Shown: positions 1 through 7,203, numbered from the stretch's first letter. The stretch is DNA of 12,965 nucleotides from DASXMT01 sp035569695 (GCA_035569695.1 DATMMO010000334.1:1-12965); one strand, 5' to 3'. Notes: generated from the sequence alone by a model not told the origin. Program-made: numbers and translations.

Positions 1-67
1 CCTCAGCACCCTCCGGCACGAGCAGCGGTCCGTCACCAGCTGACGGGTCTGACGTTCCGGGGGCCAT
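1..67 (-). CDS. 5' end of an unidentified gene downstream of pafA (cut by window edge)
   Basis: An open frame starts at an ATG at 67 and runs off the left edge after 22 codons. The visible N-terminus is MAPGTSDPSAGDGPLLVPEG, followed by Ala-Glu; it is Pro/Gly/Ala-rich and looks like a flexible leader, with no signal peptide or domain visible. It starts 62 bp after the pafA stop. A -35/-10 pair (TTGCCG, TAGCCT) lies just upstream and ends 9 nt before the ATG, which supports a real start with a very short leader. In other actinobacteria the gene after pafA is often an FKBP-type isomerase or the pafB/pafC regulator pair, but these residues do not let me choose, so I assign no function. Confidence 0.45.
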   Translation of the reverse strand, partial: MAPGTSDPSAGDGPLLVPEGAE

Positions 68-76
68 GGGTGACCG

Positions 77-107
77 AGGCTAGTGCAGGCTCGTGGACCG
101 TCGGCAA
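77..107 (-). promoter_or_regulatory. Putative promoter of the partial gene at the left edge
   Basis: On the minus strand a TTGCCG -35-like hexamer (102-107) and a TAGCCT -10 hexamer (77-82, matching TAnnnT) are separated by 19 bp. The -10 ends 9 nt before the ATG at 67, so the transcript would be leaderless or nearly so. The 19-bp spacer is on the long side. Confidence 0.35.
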
Positions 108-129
108 CGGTGAGGGGCCACGGTGCCGG

Positions 130-1488
130 CTACAAGCCCTCGATCAGCTTTTCCACCCGATCGTCTTTGGACTTGAACGGATCTTTGAGCAGGACCGTGC
201 GTTGGGCCTGGTCATTGAGCTTCAGGTGCACCCAGTCCACGGTGAAGTCGCGGCGGCGCTCCTTGGCCCGGCGGACGAACTCGCCGCGGAGCCGGGCCCT
301 GGTGGTCTGGGGTGGGGTCGAGATGGCGGTGACAATGTCGTCGTCGGTACAGATGCGGTCGAGCTGGTCATGTCGTTGGAGCCGGTAGTAGAGCCCACGA
401 TTGCGGTCCACGTCGTGGTACTGCAGGTCCAGGAGCGAGACCCTCGGGCTGCTGAGGGCGAGGCCGTGCCGAGCCCGGTACTGGTCGATCAGCCGGTACT
501 TGGCCACCCAGTCGCACTCGCGGTGCAAGCTCAGCGGGTCGGACTCGAGCCCCTTCAGGCAGTGCTCCCACATATCGAGGGCCCGGTCCTCCTGGGGCGA
601 GAGACCCTGCCGATCCCGGAACTTGAGGGCCCGCTGCAGGTACTCCGACTGGATGTCCAGCGCGCTCATCTCCCGACCGTTGGCCAGCCGCACCGGTCGC
701 CGGCAGGTGATGTCGTGGCTGATCTCGCGGATGGCCCGGATCGGGTTCTCCAACGTCAGGTCGCGCAGCACCGTCTGGGGGTCCTCGAGCATGCGGAGCA
801 AGATGCTGGTGGCACCCACCTTCAGGTAGGTGGCGTACTCACTCATGTTCGAATCGCCCACGATGACGTGCAGCCGGCGGTACTTCTCAGCGTCGGCGTG
901 GGGCTCGTCGCGCGTGTTGATGATGGGCCGGCTTCGGGTGGTGGCCGAGGAGACGCCCTCCCAGATGTGCTCAGCCCGCTGGCTTAGGCAGAAGACGGCG
1001 CCTCGGGCGGTCTGGAGGACCTTGCCTGCACCCGAGTAGATCTGCCGGCTCACGAGGAAGGGAATCAGCACTTCGGTGTAATGGGAGAAGTCGTCCCGTC
1101 GGCTGGTCAGATAGTTCTCGTGGCAGCCGTAGGAGTTGCCCGCCGAGTCGGTGTTGTTCTTGAACAGGTAGATGTCGCCCCGGATCCCCTCCTCCCGCAG
1201 CCGGGTCTCCGCCCCTTCGACCAGCTGGGACAGGATCCATTCCCCCGCCTTGTCGTGGACGACCAGCTCGGCGATGTCGTCGCACTCCGGGGTGGCGTAC
1301 TCGGGGTGGCTGCCCACGTCCAGGTAGAGACGGGCTCCGTTCTCCAAGAACACGTTGGACGAGCGCCCCCAGCTCACCACCCGTCGGAACAGGTACCGGG
1401 CCACCTCGTCGGGGCTGAGCCGACGCTGGCCCCGGAGCGTGCACGTCACGCCGTACTCGTTCTCCAGCCCGAAGATGCGACGCTCCAT
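130..1488 (-). CDS. pafA: Pup--protein ligase PafA
   Basis: PafA uses ATP to phosphorylate the C-terminal glutamate of Pup and joins it by an isopeptide bond to lysines of target proteins, marking them for the proteasome. The product (452 aa from ATG 1488, the same length as M. tuberculosis PafA as I recall it) is closely similar over its whole length. It has the glutamine-synthetase-like catalytic core: GLENEYG near the N-terminus (Glu9 binds metal), LYLDVGSHPEYATPEC with the catalytic-base Asp57, the nucleotide-binding stretch FKNNTDSAGNSYGCHENYL, NTRDEPHADAEKYRRLHVIVGD, and the C-terminal RDFTVDWVHLKLNDQAQRTV. It lacks the insertion loop found in Dop, which separates the two paralogues. 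A GTG at 1497 would add three codons. I prefer ATG 1488 because it aligns with the family N-terminus and lies exactly 7 nt after a TACCGT -10 box. It is separated from prcA by 139 bp containing a strong hairpin, so it may be transcribed on its own. Confidence 0.97.
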   Translation of the reverse strand: MERRIFGLENEYGVTCTLRGQRRLSPDEVARYLFRRVVSWGRSSNVFLENGARLYLDVGSHPEYATPECDDIAELVVHDKAGEWILSQLVEGAETRLREEGIRGDIYLFKNNTDSAGNSYGCHENYLTSRRDDFSHYTEVLIPFLVSRQIYSGAGKVLQTARGAVFCLSQRAEHIWEGVSSATTRSRPIINTRDEPHADAEKYRRLHVIVGDSNMSEYATYLKVGATSILLRMLEDPQTVLRDLTLENPIRAIREISHDITCRRPVRLANGREMSALDIQSEYLQRALKFRDRQGLSPQEDRALDMWEHCLKGLESDPLSLHRECDWVAKYRLIDQYRARHGLALSSPRVSLLDLQYHDVDRNRGLYYRLQRHDQLDRICTDDDIVTAISTPPQTTRARLRGEFVRRAKERRRDFTVDWVHLKLNDQAQRTVLLKDPFKSKDDRVEKLIEGL

Positions 1489-1495
1489 AACCCTC

Positions 1496-1501
1496 ACGGT
1501 A
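1496..1501 (-). promoter_or_regulatory. -10 box of a predicted leaderless pafA promoter
   Basis: TACCGT (TAnnnT) on the minus strand is followed by 7 nt and then the ATG at 1488, the geometry expected when transcription starts at the A of the start codon. No convincing -35 is visible. The same spacing occurs before dop, the thioesterase gene and the FIST gene in this window. Confidence 0.4.
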
Positions 1502-1553
1502 CCGGCCGGTTGCCCTCAGGCCAGCGCATGGTCCCCAGCTGGTCTTCGGCGAG

Positions 1554-1596
1554 GGTCCCCAGGGCCCATCCCGGCAGGGGATGGCGCCCGGGGACC
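1554..1596 (-). terminator. Strong hairpin between prcA and pafA (terminator, attenuator or RNA-processing element)
   Basis: Two 19-nt arms (1554-1572 and 1578-1596) pair at 16 of 19 positions around a 5-nt loop. The outer seven pairs (GGTCCCC with GGGGACC) and inner seven (CCATCCC with GGGATGG) are perfect. The hairpin begins 31 bp after the prcA stop. No T-run follows on the minus strand, so it is not a classical intrinsic terminator. U-less hairpins are proposed as terminators or 3'-end stabilisers in high-GC actinobacteria. Confidence 0.5.
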
Positions 1597-1627
1597 GATC
1601 GCTCACGACCGGCCCGGGGCGCCCTGA

Positions 1628-2305
1628 TCAGCCCAGCAGCGCGTCGAGCTCGTCCTCGACCAGGCGGACGAAGGCCCGGCGGCCGTTGCCGCCGGTGAGC
1701 ATGGCCGCTTCCAGGTCGCGGCCAGTGAGGGTTCGCTCCGGGCCGGCCAGGGCACCCACGGTGCCAGCCAGTGCCTCGCTCAACGACCACTCGGCGCGCC
1801 AAGACGACTCCACCCGCTCGGCGATGGTCTCGGTCTCACCCCCGAGCACGGCATAGCGGTCCTCGTCGGTGATCGTCCCCTCATAGGCGATGTGGTACAG
1901 CTGATTGGGTCGGAGGCCGGTACCCAGCTCGGCCACCAGGATCTCCACCTCGAGCGGCTTCATCTCGTGGGTGAACACCTGGCCCAGATACTGGGCGTAC
2001 AGGTTGGCCAGTGAGCGGGCGTCGACGTCCTCCCGGCTGTAGGCGTATCCCTTGGTGTCGGCGTGGCGGACCCCGGACACCCGCAGCTGGTCGAACTCGT
2101 TGTACTTGCCCACACCGGCGAAGGCGATGCGGTCGTAGATCTCGCTGATCTTGTGGAGCGAGCGGGACGGGTTCTCGGCCACGATGAGGATGCCCTCGTC
2201 ATAGGTGGTGGCCACCAGGGACCGGCCCCGGGCGATTCCCTTTTGGGCGTACTCGGCCCGGTCCTTCATGACCTGTTCGGGTGCCACGTAGTAAGGCATG
2301 GTCAT
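1628..2305 (-). CDS. prcA: 20S proteasome alpha subunit PrcA
   Basis: PrcA forms the two outer seven-membered rings of the bacterial 20S proteasome, which gate substrate entry and dock the Mpa ATPase. The 225-aa product matches actinobacterial alpha subunits throughout. The gating N-terminus is MTMPYYVAPEQVMKDRAEYA, then KGIARGRSLVATTYDEGILIVAENPSRSLHKISEIYDRIAFAGVGKYNEFD with the conserved ring-surface lysine region. As expected for an alpha subunit there is no propeptide and no catalytic threonine. It lacks the Ser/Gly/Asp-rich C-terminal tail of the M. tuberculosis protein and ends at DELDALLG. The ATG overlaps the prcB stop by 4 bp (ATGA), so the two subunits are translationally coupled, consistent with 1:1 assembly. 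The start aligns with the known PrcA N-terminus. Confidence 0.96.
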   Translation of the reverse strand: MTMPYYVAPEQVMKDRAEYAQKGIARGRSLVATTYDEGILIVAENPSRSLHKISEIYDRIAFAGVGKYNEFDQLRVSGVRHADTKGYAYSREDVDARSLANLYAQYLGQVFTHEMKPLEVEILVAELGTGLRPNQLYHIAYEGTITDEDRYAVLGGETETIAERVESSWRAEWSLSEALAGTVGALAGPERTLTGRDLEAAMLTGGNGRRAFVRLVEDELDALLG

Positions 2306-3135
2306 GGCTGGCGACCCTCCGCTTGACGGCGCTCGATCAGGGTGGCGAACCGTTCGGCCACTTCGGTGTCAGCCACCGCCTGGAAGCCGTCGGCGGTGAC
2401 CGTCGCCACCAACGGGTAGATGCCCCGCACGACGTCGGGACCCCCGGTGGCCGAGTCCTCGTCGGCCGCCTCGTACAGGGCCTCGATGGCCAGCTCCACG
2501 GCGCTGTCCCGGCTCAACCCCACGCGGTAGCCGAGCTTGATCGTCGTCCGGGCGTCCCGCCCGCCCGACCCGGTGGCGTTGTGCTCGGTCTCCTCGTAGT
2601 GGCCGCCGGTGACGTCGTAGGTGAAAATACGCCCGGTCCCGCGGGCGAGGTCGTACCCGGCGAACAGGGGCACCACGGCCAGACCCTGCATGGCCATGGC
2701 CAGATTGTCGCGCACCATCTGACCCAGTTGGTTGGCCTTGCCCTCGAGGCTGAGCACCACGCCCTCCACTTTCTCGTAGTGCTCGAGCTGGGTCTGGAAC
2801 AGGCGGACCATCTCCACCGCCGGACCGGCGGCACCGGCGATGGCCACGGCCGAGAAGCGATCGGCCGGGAACACCTTCTCCATAGCCCGGTGGGCGATGG
2901 AATGCCCCTCGGTGGCTCGACGGTCCCCGGCCATGACCACGCCGTCGGCAAACCGCAGCGCGGCCACGGTGGTGCCGTGGCGGACATCGCCCAAGCCGGG
3001 AACGGTGAATGCGCCCGAGGCGGTGACCGCGGGCAGGGCTGTTCCGTGGGGGCCATCGGCGACCTGCATGCGACGGATCAGTCCGGCGAAGTTGGGGCCC
3101 GGGTCATCGGATGGTGAAAAGAGCGGCAGGGCCAC
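2302..3135 (-). CDS. prcB: 20S proteasome beta subunit PrcB (Thr protease precursor)
   Basis: PrcB is the proteolytic subunit of the inner rings and an N-terminal-nucleophile threonine protease. The 277-aa precursor has a 54-residue propeptide ending at Gly54; autocleavage in VRHG/TTVAAL would expose Thr55 as the nucleophile. In mature numbering the other catalytic residues are in place: Asp17 (VVMAGDRRATEG) and Lys33 (MEKVF). The propeptide carries the actinobacterial motif NFAGLIRRM, which supports the GTG start at 3135 rather than an internal ATG. The mature part continues with LEHYEKVEGVVLSLEGKANQL and ALYEAADEDSATGGPDVVRGIYP as in mycobacterial PrcB. The gene begins 5 bp after the pup stop, and a Shine-Dalgarno-like AAAGGTGG lies inside the end of pup. 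Its stop overlaps the prcA start. Confidence 0.97.
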   Translation of the reverse strand: MALPLFSPSDDPGPNFAGLIRRMQVADGPHGTALPAVTASGAFTVPGLGDVRHGTTVAALRFADGVVMAGDRRATEGHSIAHRAMEKVFPADRFSAVAIAGAAGPAVEMVRLFQTQLEHYEKVEGVVLSLEGKANQLGQMVRDNLAMAMQGLAVVPLFAGYDLARGTGRIFTYDVTGGHYEETEHNATGSGGRDARTTIKLGYRVGLSRDSAVELAIEALYEAADEDSATGGPDVVRGIYPLVATVTADGFQAVADTEVAERFATLIERRQAEGRQP

Positions 3136-3140
3136 GTGGT

Positions 3141-3335
3141 CTACTCGCCACCTTTCTGGACGTAATTGCGGACGAACTCTTCGGCGTTGTCCTCCAGGAC
3201 CTCGTCGATCTCGTCCAACAGGTCATCGAGCTCGGCTTTGAGCTTCTCGCCCGTGGCCGATGGGGGCGGGACTTCTTCGACCTCATCGGTTCGTTCGGTG
3301 GTGGTCTTCTTCTTCTTCAGTTCACGTTCAGCCAT
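3141..3335 (-). CDS. pup: Prokaryotic ubiquitin-like protein Pup, ending in GGE
   Basis: Pup is a small, largely disordered protein that PafA links to target lysines as a degradation tag. The 64-aa product has the family hallmark C-terminal half: GEKLKAELDDLLDEIDEVLEDNAEEFVRNYVQKGGE. Its helix binds the Mpa coiled coil, and the last residues enter the PafA/Dop active site. The last codon is GAG (Glu) followed directly by TAG, so the product ends in GGE, not the GGQ of mycobacteria; it is ready for ligation without deamidation by Dop. The N-terminal half, which Mpa engages to start unfolding, is charged and carries a run of four lysines (residues 8-11). A good Shine-Dalgarno (AGAGAGG) sits in the 13-bp gap after dop, and prcB follows 5 bp downstream. 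Confidence 0.97.
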   Translation of the reverse strand: MAERELKKKKTTTERTDEVEEVPPPSATGEKLKAELDDLLDEIDEVLEDNAEEFVRNYVQKGGE

Positions 3336-3348
3336 GGCACTACCTCTC

Positions 3349-4842
3349 TCAACGGCTCAACCGGTCCAATAGCTCGGATGCGCTCGTACTTCCCTCCAAC
3401 AGCTCCTCCACATGTTCGGCGGTGCCGCGCAGAGGGTCCATCATAGGGACGCGCCGCAGCGGATCCGTGCCGAGATCGAAAACGAGGGAATCCCAGTTGG
3501 CCGTGACCACGGCTTCGGGGAAGCGGCGCAGGCACTGGCCCCGGAACCAGGCCCGGGTGCGTCGAGGGGGATCGGTGACGGCGCTGGCCACGTCCTCCTC
3601 GCTCACCAGTCGCTCCGTATCCAGCCGGGCGAACAGGGATCGTTCGGGGCGCAGGTCGTGGTACTGCAGGTCCATGGCCGCCATCCGGTGGTCCGACCAT
3701 GAGCACCCATGACGGGCCTGGTAGGCCTCGAGCAACTTGAGCTTGGCCACCCAGTCGACCTGGCGGGACAGTGACATGGGATCGGTCTCCAGGCCGTGGA
3801 GCACCATCTCCCACCGTCGCAGCACTTCCTCCCCCACGTCGGCATCGACCATGCACTCGAGACCGCGATCATCGGCGTACTTCCGTCCCAGCGAGAACAG
3901 CTCCCACTGGATGTCCAACGCCGTGGCCGTCGAACCGTCGGCCATCTCGATGGGCTGGGTGAACGTCCGGTCCAAGGAGACGGCATGAATGGCCCGCACC
4001 GGATCGGCCGGGGTCAGCTCCCGGCTCCAGGGGATGTCGTCCTCGATCATGGCCAGTACCAGTGAGGTGGTCCCCACCTTCAACAGCGTCGCCACCTCGG
4101 CCAGGTTGGCGTCACCCACGATCACGTGGAGGCGCCGGTACCGGTGGGGATCGGCGTGGGGCTCGTCCCTGGTGTTCACCAGCGGCCGCTTCAACGTCGT
4201 CTCCAGGCCCACCTGCTCCTCGAAGAATTCGGCCCGTTGCGAGATCTGGTAGTCCACCGTCCGACCGTCGTGCGTCGGCGTCTCCGCCCCCACCTTGCCT
4301 GCGCCGCAGTAGAGCTGGCGGGTGACGAAATGGGGGATGACCGACTTGACGATGCGGGCGAAGGGGGTGGCCCGGTCCATGAGGTAGTTCTCGTGACAGC
4401 CGTAGGAGTTCCCCTTGCCGTCCGAGTTGTTCTTGTAGACGATCAAACGGCGACCATCGTGCACGGTCCGGTCCGCCGCTTCCATGGCCCGCTGGATGAT
4501 GAGCTCGCCGGCCCGGTCGTAGCGCACGCACTCGAGCGCATCGGCGCATTCGGGGGTGGAGAACTCCGGATGGGCGTGGTCGACGTAGAACCGGGCGCCG
4601 TTGGTCAGAACCGTGTTGACCAGGTGGGTCTCGATCTGCGGGGGCATCGCACCCTCGCGGGCCTGGCCTCTGGCGTCGTTGCCCGGGGACTCATCTTCGA
4701 AGTCCCAGCGGATCTGTTGGCGGGCTACCTCGTTGGCGTACGCGTTGATCAGGACTGACGACGCCGCGATGGGGTTGGGGTCGCCGTTCGACACGTGAAT
4801 GCCGTATTCCGTCTCGATTCCGCAGACCTTGGGAATGGCCAC
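3349..4842 (-). CDS. dop: Depupylase/deamidase Dop
   Basis: Dop is the paralogue of PafA. It cleaves Pup from tagged proteins, rescuing them or recycling Pup, and in GGQ organisms also converts the terminal Gln of Pup to Glu. The 497-aa product has the shared fold: GIETEYG (Glu10, metal binding), FYVDHAHPEFSTPEC (Asp88, the catalytic aspartate), KNNSDGKGNSYGCHENYL, and NTRDEPHADPHRYRRLHVIVGDAN. An insertion around residues 48-67 (EDESPGNDARGQAREG) matches the position of the Dop-loop, absent from PafA, and distinguishes the two. Because Pup here already ends in Glu, the depupylase role should be the important one. The GTG start at 4842 follows a TAGGGT -10 box by 7 nt and has no Shine-Dalgarno, so it is probably leaderless. 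pup begins 13 bp downstream, and mpa ends 82 bp upstream. Confidence 0.96.
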   Translation of the reverse strand: MAIPKVCGIETEYGIHVSNGDPNPIAASSVLINAYANEVARQQIRWDFEDESPGNDARGQAREGAMPPQIETHLVNTVLTNGARFYVDHAHPEFSTPECADALECVRYDRAGELIIQRAMEAADRTVHDGRRLIVYKNNSDGKGNSYGCHENYLMDRATPFARIVKSVIPHFVTRQLYCGAGKVGAETPTHDGRTVDYQISQRAEFFEEQVGLETTLKRPLVNTRDEPHADPHRYRRLHVIVGDANLAEVATLLKVGTTSLVLAMIEDDIPWSRELTPADPVRAIHAVSLDRTFTQPIEMADGSTATALDIQWELFSLGRKYADDRGLECMVDADVGEEVLRRWEMVLHGLETDPMSLSRQVDWVAKLKLLEAYQARHGCSWSDHRMAAMDLQYHDLRPERSLFARLDTERLVSEEDVASAVTDPPRRTRAWFRGQCLRRFPEAVVTANWDSLVFDLGTDPLRRVPMMDPLRGTAEHVEELLEGSTSASELLDRLSR

Positions 4843-4849
4843 GAACGTG

Positions 4850-4855
4850 ACCCTA
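4850..4855 (-). promoter_or_regulatory. -10 box of a predicted leaderless dop promoter
   Basis: GGATAGGGT-type -10 (TAGGGT at 4850-4855, minus strand) lies 7 nt before the dop GTG. A TTTGAT/TTGATG-like -35 is 15-16 bp further upstream, which is short. The box is nearly identical to the one before transketolase. It would let dop-pup-prcB-prcA be expressed apart from mpa. Confidence 0.5.
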
Positions 4856-4924
4856 TCCCGATGGCGACGACATCAAACAGACCCCCTCGGCCCCGCCCTC
4901 GCCCGATCGGACCCGCCCCGCTGG

Positions 4925-6703
4925 TCAGAGATATTGACCGGTGCCGACCCGCTCGATGGACCGGCCCCCCGTCGTCTCCCGATCTTCGCTGATCAACGTG
5001 CGGATATAGACGATCCGCTCACCCTTCTTCCCGGAGATCTTGGCCCAATCGTCCGGGTTGGTGGTGTTGGGCAGATCCTCGTTCTCCTTGTACTCCTGGC
5101 GGATCGACTCCAACAGGTCGCTGGTGCGGATGCCGCGGCCCTCCGCGGCGATGGTCCGCTTGATGGCCAGCTTCTTCGCACGGCGCACGATGTTCTCGAT
5201 CATGGCCCCCGAGGCGAAGTCCCGGTAGTACAGGACCTCTTTGTCCCCGTTCTGATACGTGACCTCGAGGAAGCGGTTCTCGTCGTCGTTCCGGTACATC
5301 TCCGCCACCGTGGTCTCGATGATCGACTGGGTCGCCTTGGCCGGATCGCCCCCGCCCAAGGACTGGACCTCCTCGGCGTCGAGGGGGAGGTCGGCGGTGA
5401 GATAGCGGGAGAAGATCTGGGTGGCGGCGGCCTCGTTGGGCCGTTCGATGCGAATCTTCACGTCCAGACGGCCGGGACGGAGGATGGCCGGGTCGATGAG
5501 GTCCTCGCGGTTGGAGGCGCCGATGACGATCACGTCCCGCAGGGTCTCCACCCCGTCGATCTCGGCCAGGAGCTGGGGCACGATGGTCGACTCCATATCG
5601 GAGCTGATCCCGGTGCCCCGGGTCCGGAACAAGGAGTCCATCTCGTCGAAGAAGACGATGACGGGGACGCCCTCCTCGGACTTCTCCCGGGCCCGCTGGA
5701 AGACCAACCGAATCTGCCGTTCGGTCTCGCCCACGTACTTGTTCAACAGCTCGGGACCCTTGATGTTCAAGAAGTAGCTGCGGGTGTTGGTGTTGCCCGT
5801 CACCTCGGCCACCTTCTTGGCCAACGAGTTGGCCACCGCCTTGGCGATGAGGGTCTTGCCGCAGCCCGGGGGGCCGTACAGCAAGATGCCCTTGGGGGCG
5901 GGCAGCTTGTGCTCGGCATAGAGCTCGCGGTACAGGTACGGGAGCTCGACGGCATCGGTGATCGCCTCGATCTGGGTGTCCAGGCCGCCGACGTCGCTGT
6001 AGGTGACATCGGGGACCTCTTCGAGGATCAGCTCTTCGACCTCGGGCCGGGGCAGCTTCTCGATGAGCAGGCCGGTGCGGCTCTCCATGAGCACGGTGTC
6101 CCCGGCTCGGAGCTTCACGCCGACCAGGTCGTCGGACAGCTCGGCCACCCGCTCCTCGTCGGCCCGCCCGAACACCAGGGCTCGCCGCTTGTCCTCGAGC
6201 ACCTCCTTCAGAACGACGACTTCGCCCGAGCCCTCGCCGTCACGGGCCAGGACCACGTTCAAGGACTCGTTGAGGACGACCTCGTTGCCCCGCCGGAGCT
6301 CGTCCGTCTGGATGTCGGGATGCAGTGACACCCGCATCTTCCGACCGCCGGAGAAGACGTCCACGGTGCCGTCGTCGTTGGCCCCCAGGTAGGTGCCGTA
6401 GGCGGCCGGGGGCTGGGTGAGCTTCTCCACCTCCTCGCGGAGGTTGGCGATGTGCTCCTTGGCCGTCTGGAGGGTGAAGGTCAGCTTCTCGTTCTGGGAG
6501 ATGGCCTGGGCCAGCTGTCCCTTCGTCTCGAGCAACTTCTCCTCGAGCGTCTGGACTCGCCTCGGGCTCTCCTGCAGTCGGCGGCGGAGAACGGTGACCT
6601 CGTCCTCGGCCTCCTGGGCGCGCACCCGCAGGGTGTCGAGGTCTTCCCCGTCACCCGCCCCGTGGTGGTTCGCTGGTTCATCGAAGTCAGCCGTCGGTCT
6701 CAC
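4925..6703 (-). CDS. mpa: Proteasome-associated AAA+ ATPase Mpa/ARC
   Basis: Mpa (ARC) is a hexameric unfoldase that captures pupylated proteins and threads them into the 20S proteasome. From GTG 6703 it is 592 aa. Residues 20-97 form a charged coiled coil that binds Pup; 99-215 are the tandem OB inter-domain (TVDVFSGGRKMRVSL); then a AAA+ module with Walker A GPPGCGKT (277-284), pore loop KYVGE (Tyr323), Walker B VIVFFDEMDS (348-357) and sensor/Arg-finger region GASNREDLIDPAILRPGR. The C-terminus is GQYL, the tail that docks into the PrcA ring. The start is uncertain: ATG 6751 would give 608 aa and ATG 6844 639 aa. I prefer 6703 because the segment just upstream has rare codons (CTA, AGG, CGA), carries a TAGGGT -10 box and shows no family similarity. 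No convincing Shine-Dalgarno precedes any candidate. Confidence 0.93.
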   Translation of the reverse strand: MRPTADFDEPANHHGAGDGEDLDTLRVRAQEAEDEVTVLRRRLQESPRRVQTLEEKLLETKGQLAQAISQNEKLTFTLQTAKEHIANLREEVEKLTQPPAAYGTYLGANDDGTVDVFSGGRKMRVSLHPDIQTDELRRGNEVVLNESLNVVLARDGEGSGEVVVLKEVLEDKRRALVFGRADEERVAELSDDLVGVKLRAGDTVLMESRTGLLIEKLPRPEVEELILEEVPDVTYSDVGGLDTQIEAITDAVELPYLYRELYAEHKLPAPKGILLYGPPGCGKTLIAKAVANSLAKKVAEVTGNTNTRSYFLNIKGPELLNKYVGETERQIRLVFQRAREKSEEGVPVIVFFDEMDSLFRTRGTGISSDMESTIVPQLLAEIDGVETLRDVIVIGASNREDLIDPAILRPGRLDVKIRIERPNEAAATQIFSRYLTADLPLDAEEVQSLGGGDPAKATQSIIETTVAEMYRNDDENRFLEVTYQNGDKEVLYYRDFASGAMIENIVRRAKKLAIKRTIAAEGRGIRTSDLLESIRQEYKENEDLPNTTNPDDWAKISGKKGERIVYIRTLISEDRETTGGRSIERVGTGQYL

Positions 6704-6732
6704 CTCGCTCTGTGCTCGATCCCTGCTTAGCG

Positions 6733-6738
6733 ACCCTA
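6733..6738 (-). promoter_or_regulatory. -10 box of a predicted mpa promoter
   Basis: TAGGGT on the minus strand, preceded by TG, would start transcription near 6726 and give a leader of about 23 nt before GTG 6703. No clear -35 is seen. If this is the real promoter, the upstream ATGs at 6751 and 6844 cannot be the main start. It lies in the region shared with the divergent ferredoxin gene, 6704-6966. I found no equally good -10 for the ferredoxin gene itself. Confidence 0.35.
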
Positions 6739-6966
6739 CACCGGGGTACATGAAGAGCATGCACCGCTGGGCGGCGAAACCGGGGGTGGGGTGGGGAACG
6801 TCGTGACCAGGGTGGACCACAAGGCCGTGGGGAGGCAGTAGCATCGGGTTGCGGGTCGTCGGTCCTCACCAGGGTCGATCGCGTCCAACGGGGACGTGTA
6901 GACCCGGTTGACCGCCCTCTCGGCCGAGAACGAGCCCGGAGCACGTAGGTAGGAGAATTGACACTC

Positions 6967-7203
6967 ATGAAGGTCTGGATCGACCAGGATCTCTGCACCG
7001 GTGACGGTCTCTGCGAGGAGATCGCCCCCGCGGTCTTCACACTGCTCGACGACGGCCTGGCCTATGTCAAAGAGGGCGCCGACGTGAAGAGTGAGCCGGG
7101 TGGCTCCGCGGGCATGGCCGCCGTTCCCGGCGATCTCGAGGACGCCGTGGTCGAGGCGGCCGAGGAGTGCCCTGGGGAGTGCATCTTCATCGAGCAGGGC
7201 TGA
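6967..7203 (+). CDS. Small single-cluster ferredoxin
   Basis: The 78-aa acidic protein is a bacterial-type ferredoxin, a soluble one-electron carrier. The N-terminus MKVWIDQDLCTGDGLCEEIAP gives Cys10-x2-Asp13-x2-Cys16, and Cys68 followed by Pro supplies the third family ligand; Cys72 (CPGEC) is extra. An Asp in the second ligand position is known from ferredoxins carrying [3Fe-4S] or Asp-ligated [4Fe-4S] clusters. Residues 36-55 form a polar insertion between the two half-motifs. AGGAG at 6951-6955 precedes the ATG by 11 nt, rather long; a TTG at 6958 is in frame but only 2 nt from that site, so ATG is preferred. The gene diverges from mpa and converges with trmI. Redox partners cannot be told from the sequence; cytochrome P450s and oxidoreductases are typical for the family. 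Confidence 0.88.
   Translation: MKVWIDQDLCTGDGLCEEIAPAVFTLLDDGLAYVKEGADVKSEPGGSAGMAAVPGDLEDAVVEAAEECPGECIFIEQG

Noticed and set aside
70..987. 305-codon open frame on the plus strand opposite pafA
   Set aside because: Antisense to strongly conserved PafA sequence; no independent support.
4799..6328. 509-codon open frame on the plus strand opposite mpa and the end of dop
   Set aside because: It is antisense to a clear AAA+ ATPase, and its product is a Val/Leu/Gly/Asp-rich shadow typical of high-GC DNA, with no recognisable domain.
6908..6913. TTGACC as -35 of the ferredoxin gene
   Set aside because: No acceptable -10 at 16-19 bp; the ferredoxin promoter remains unplaced.
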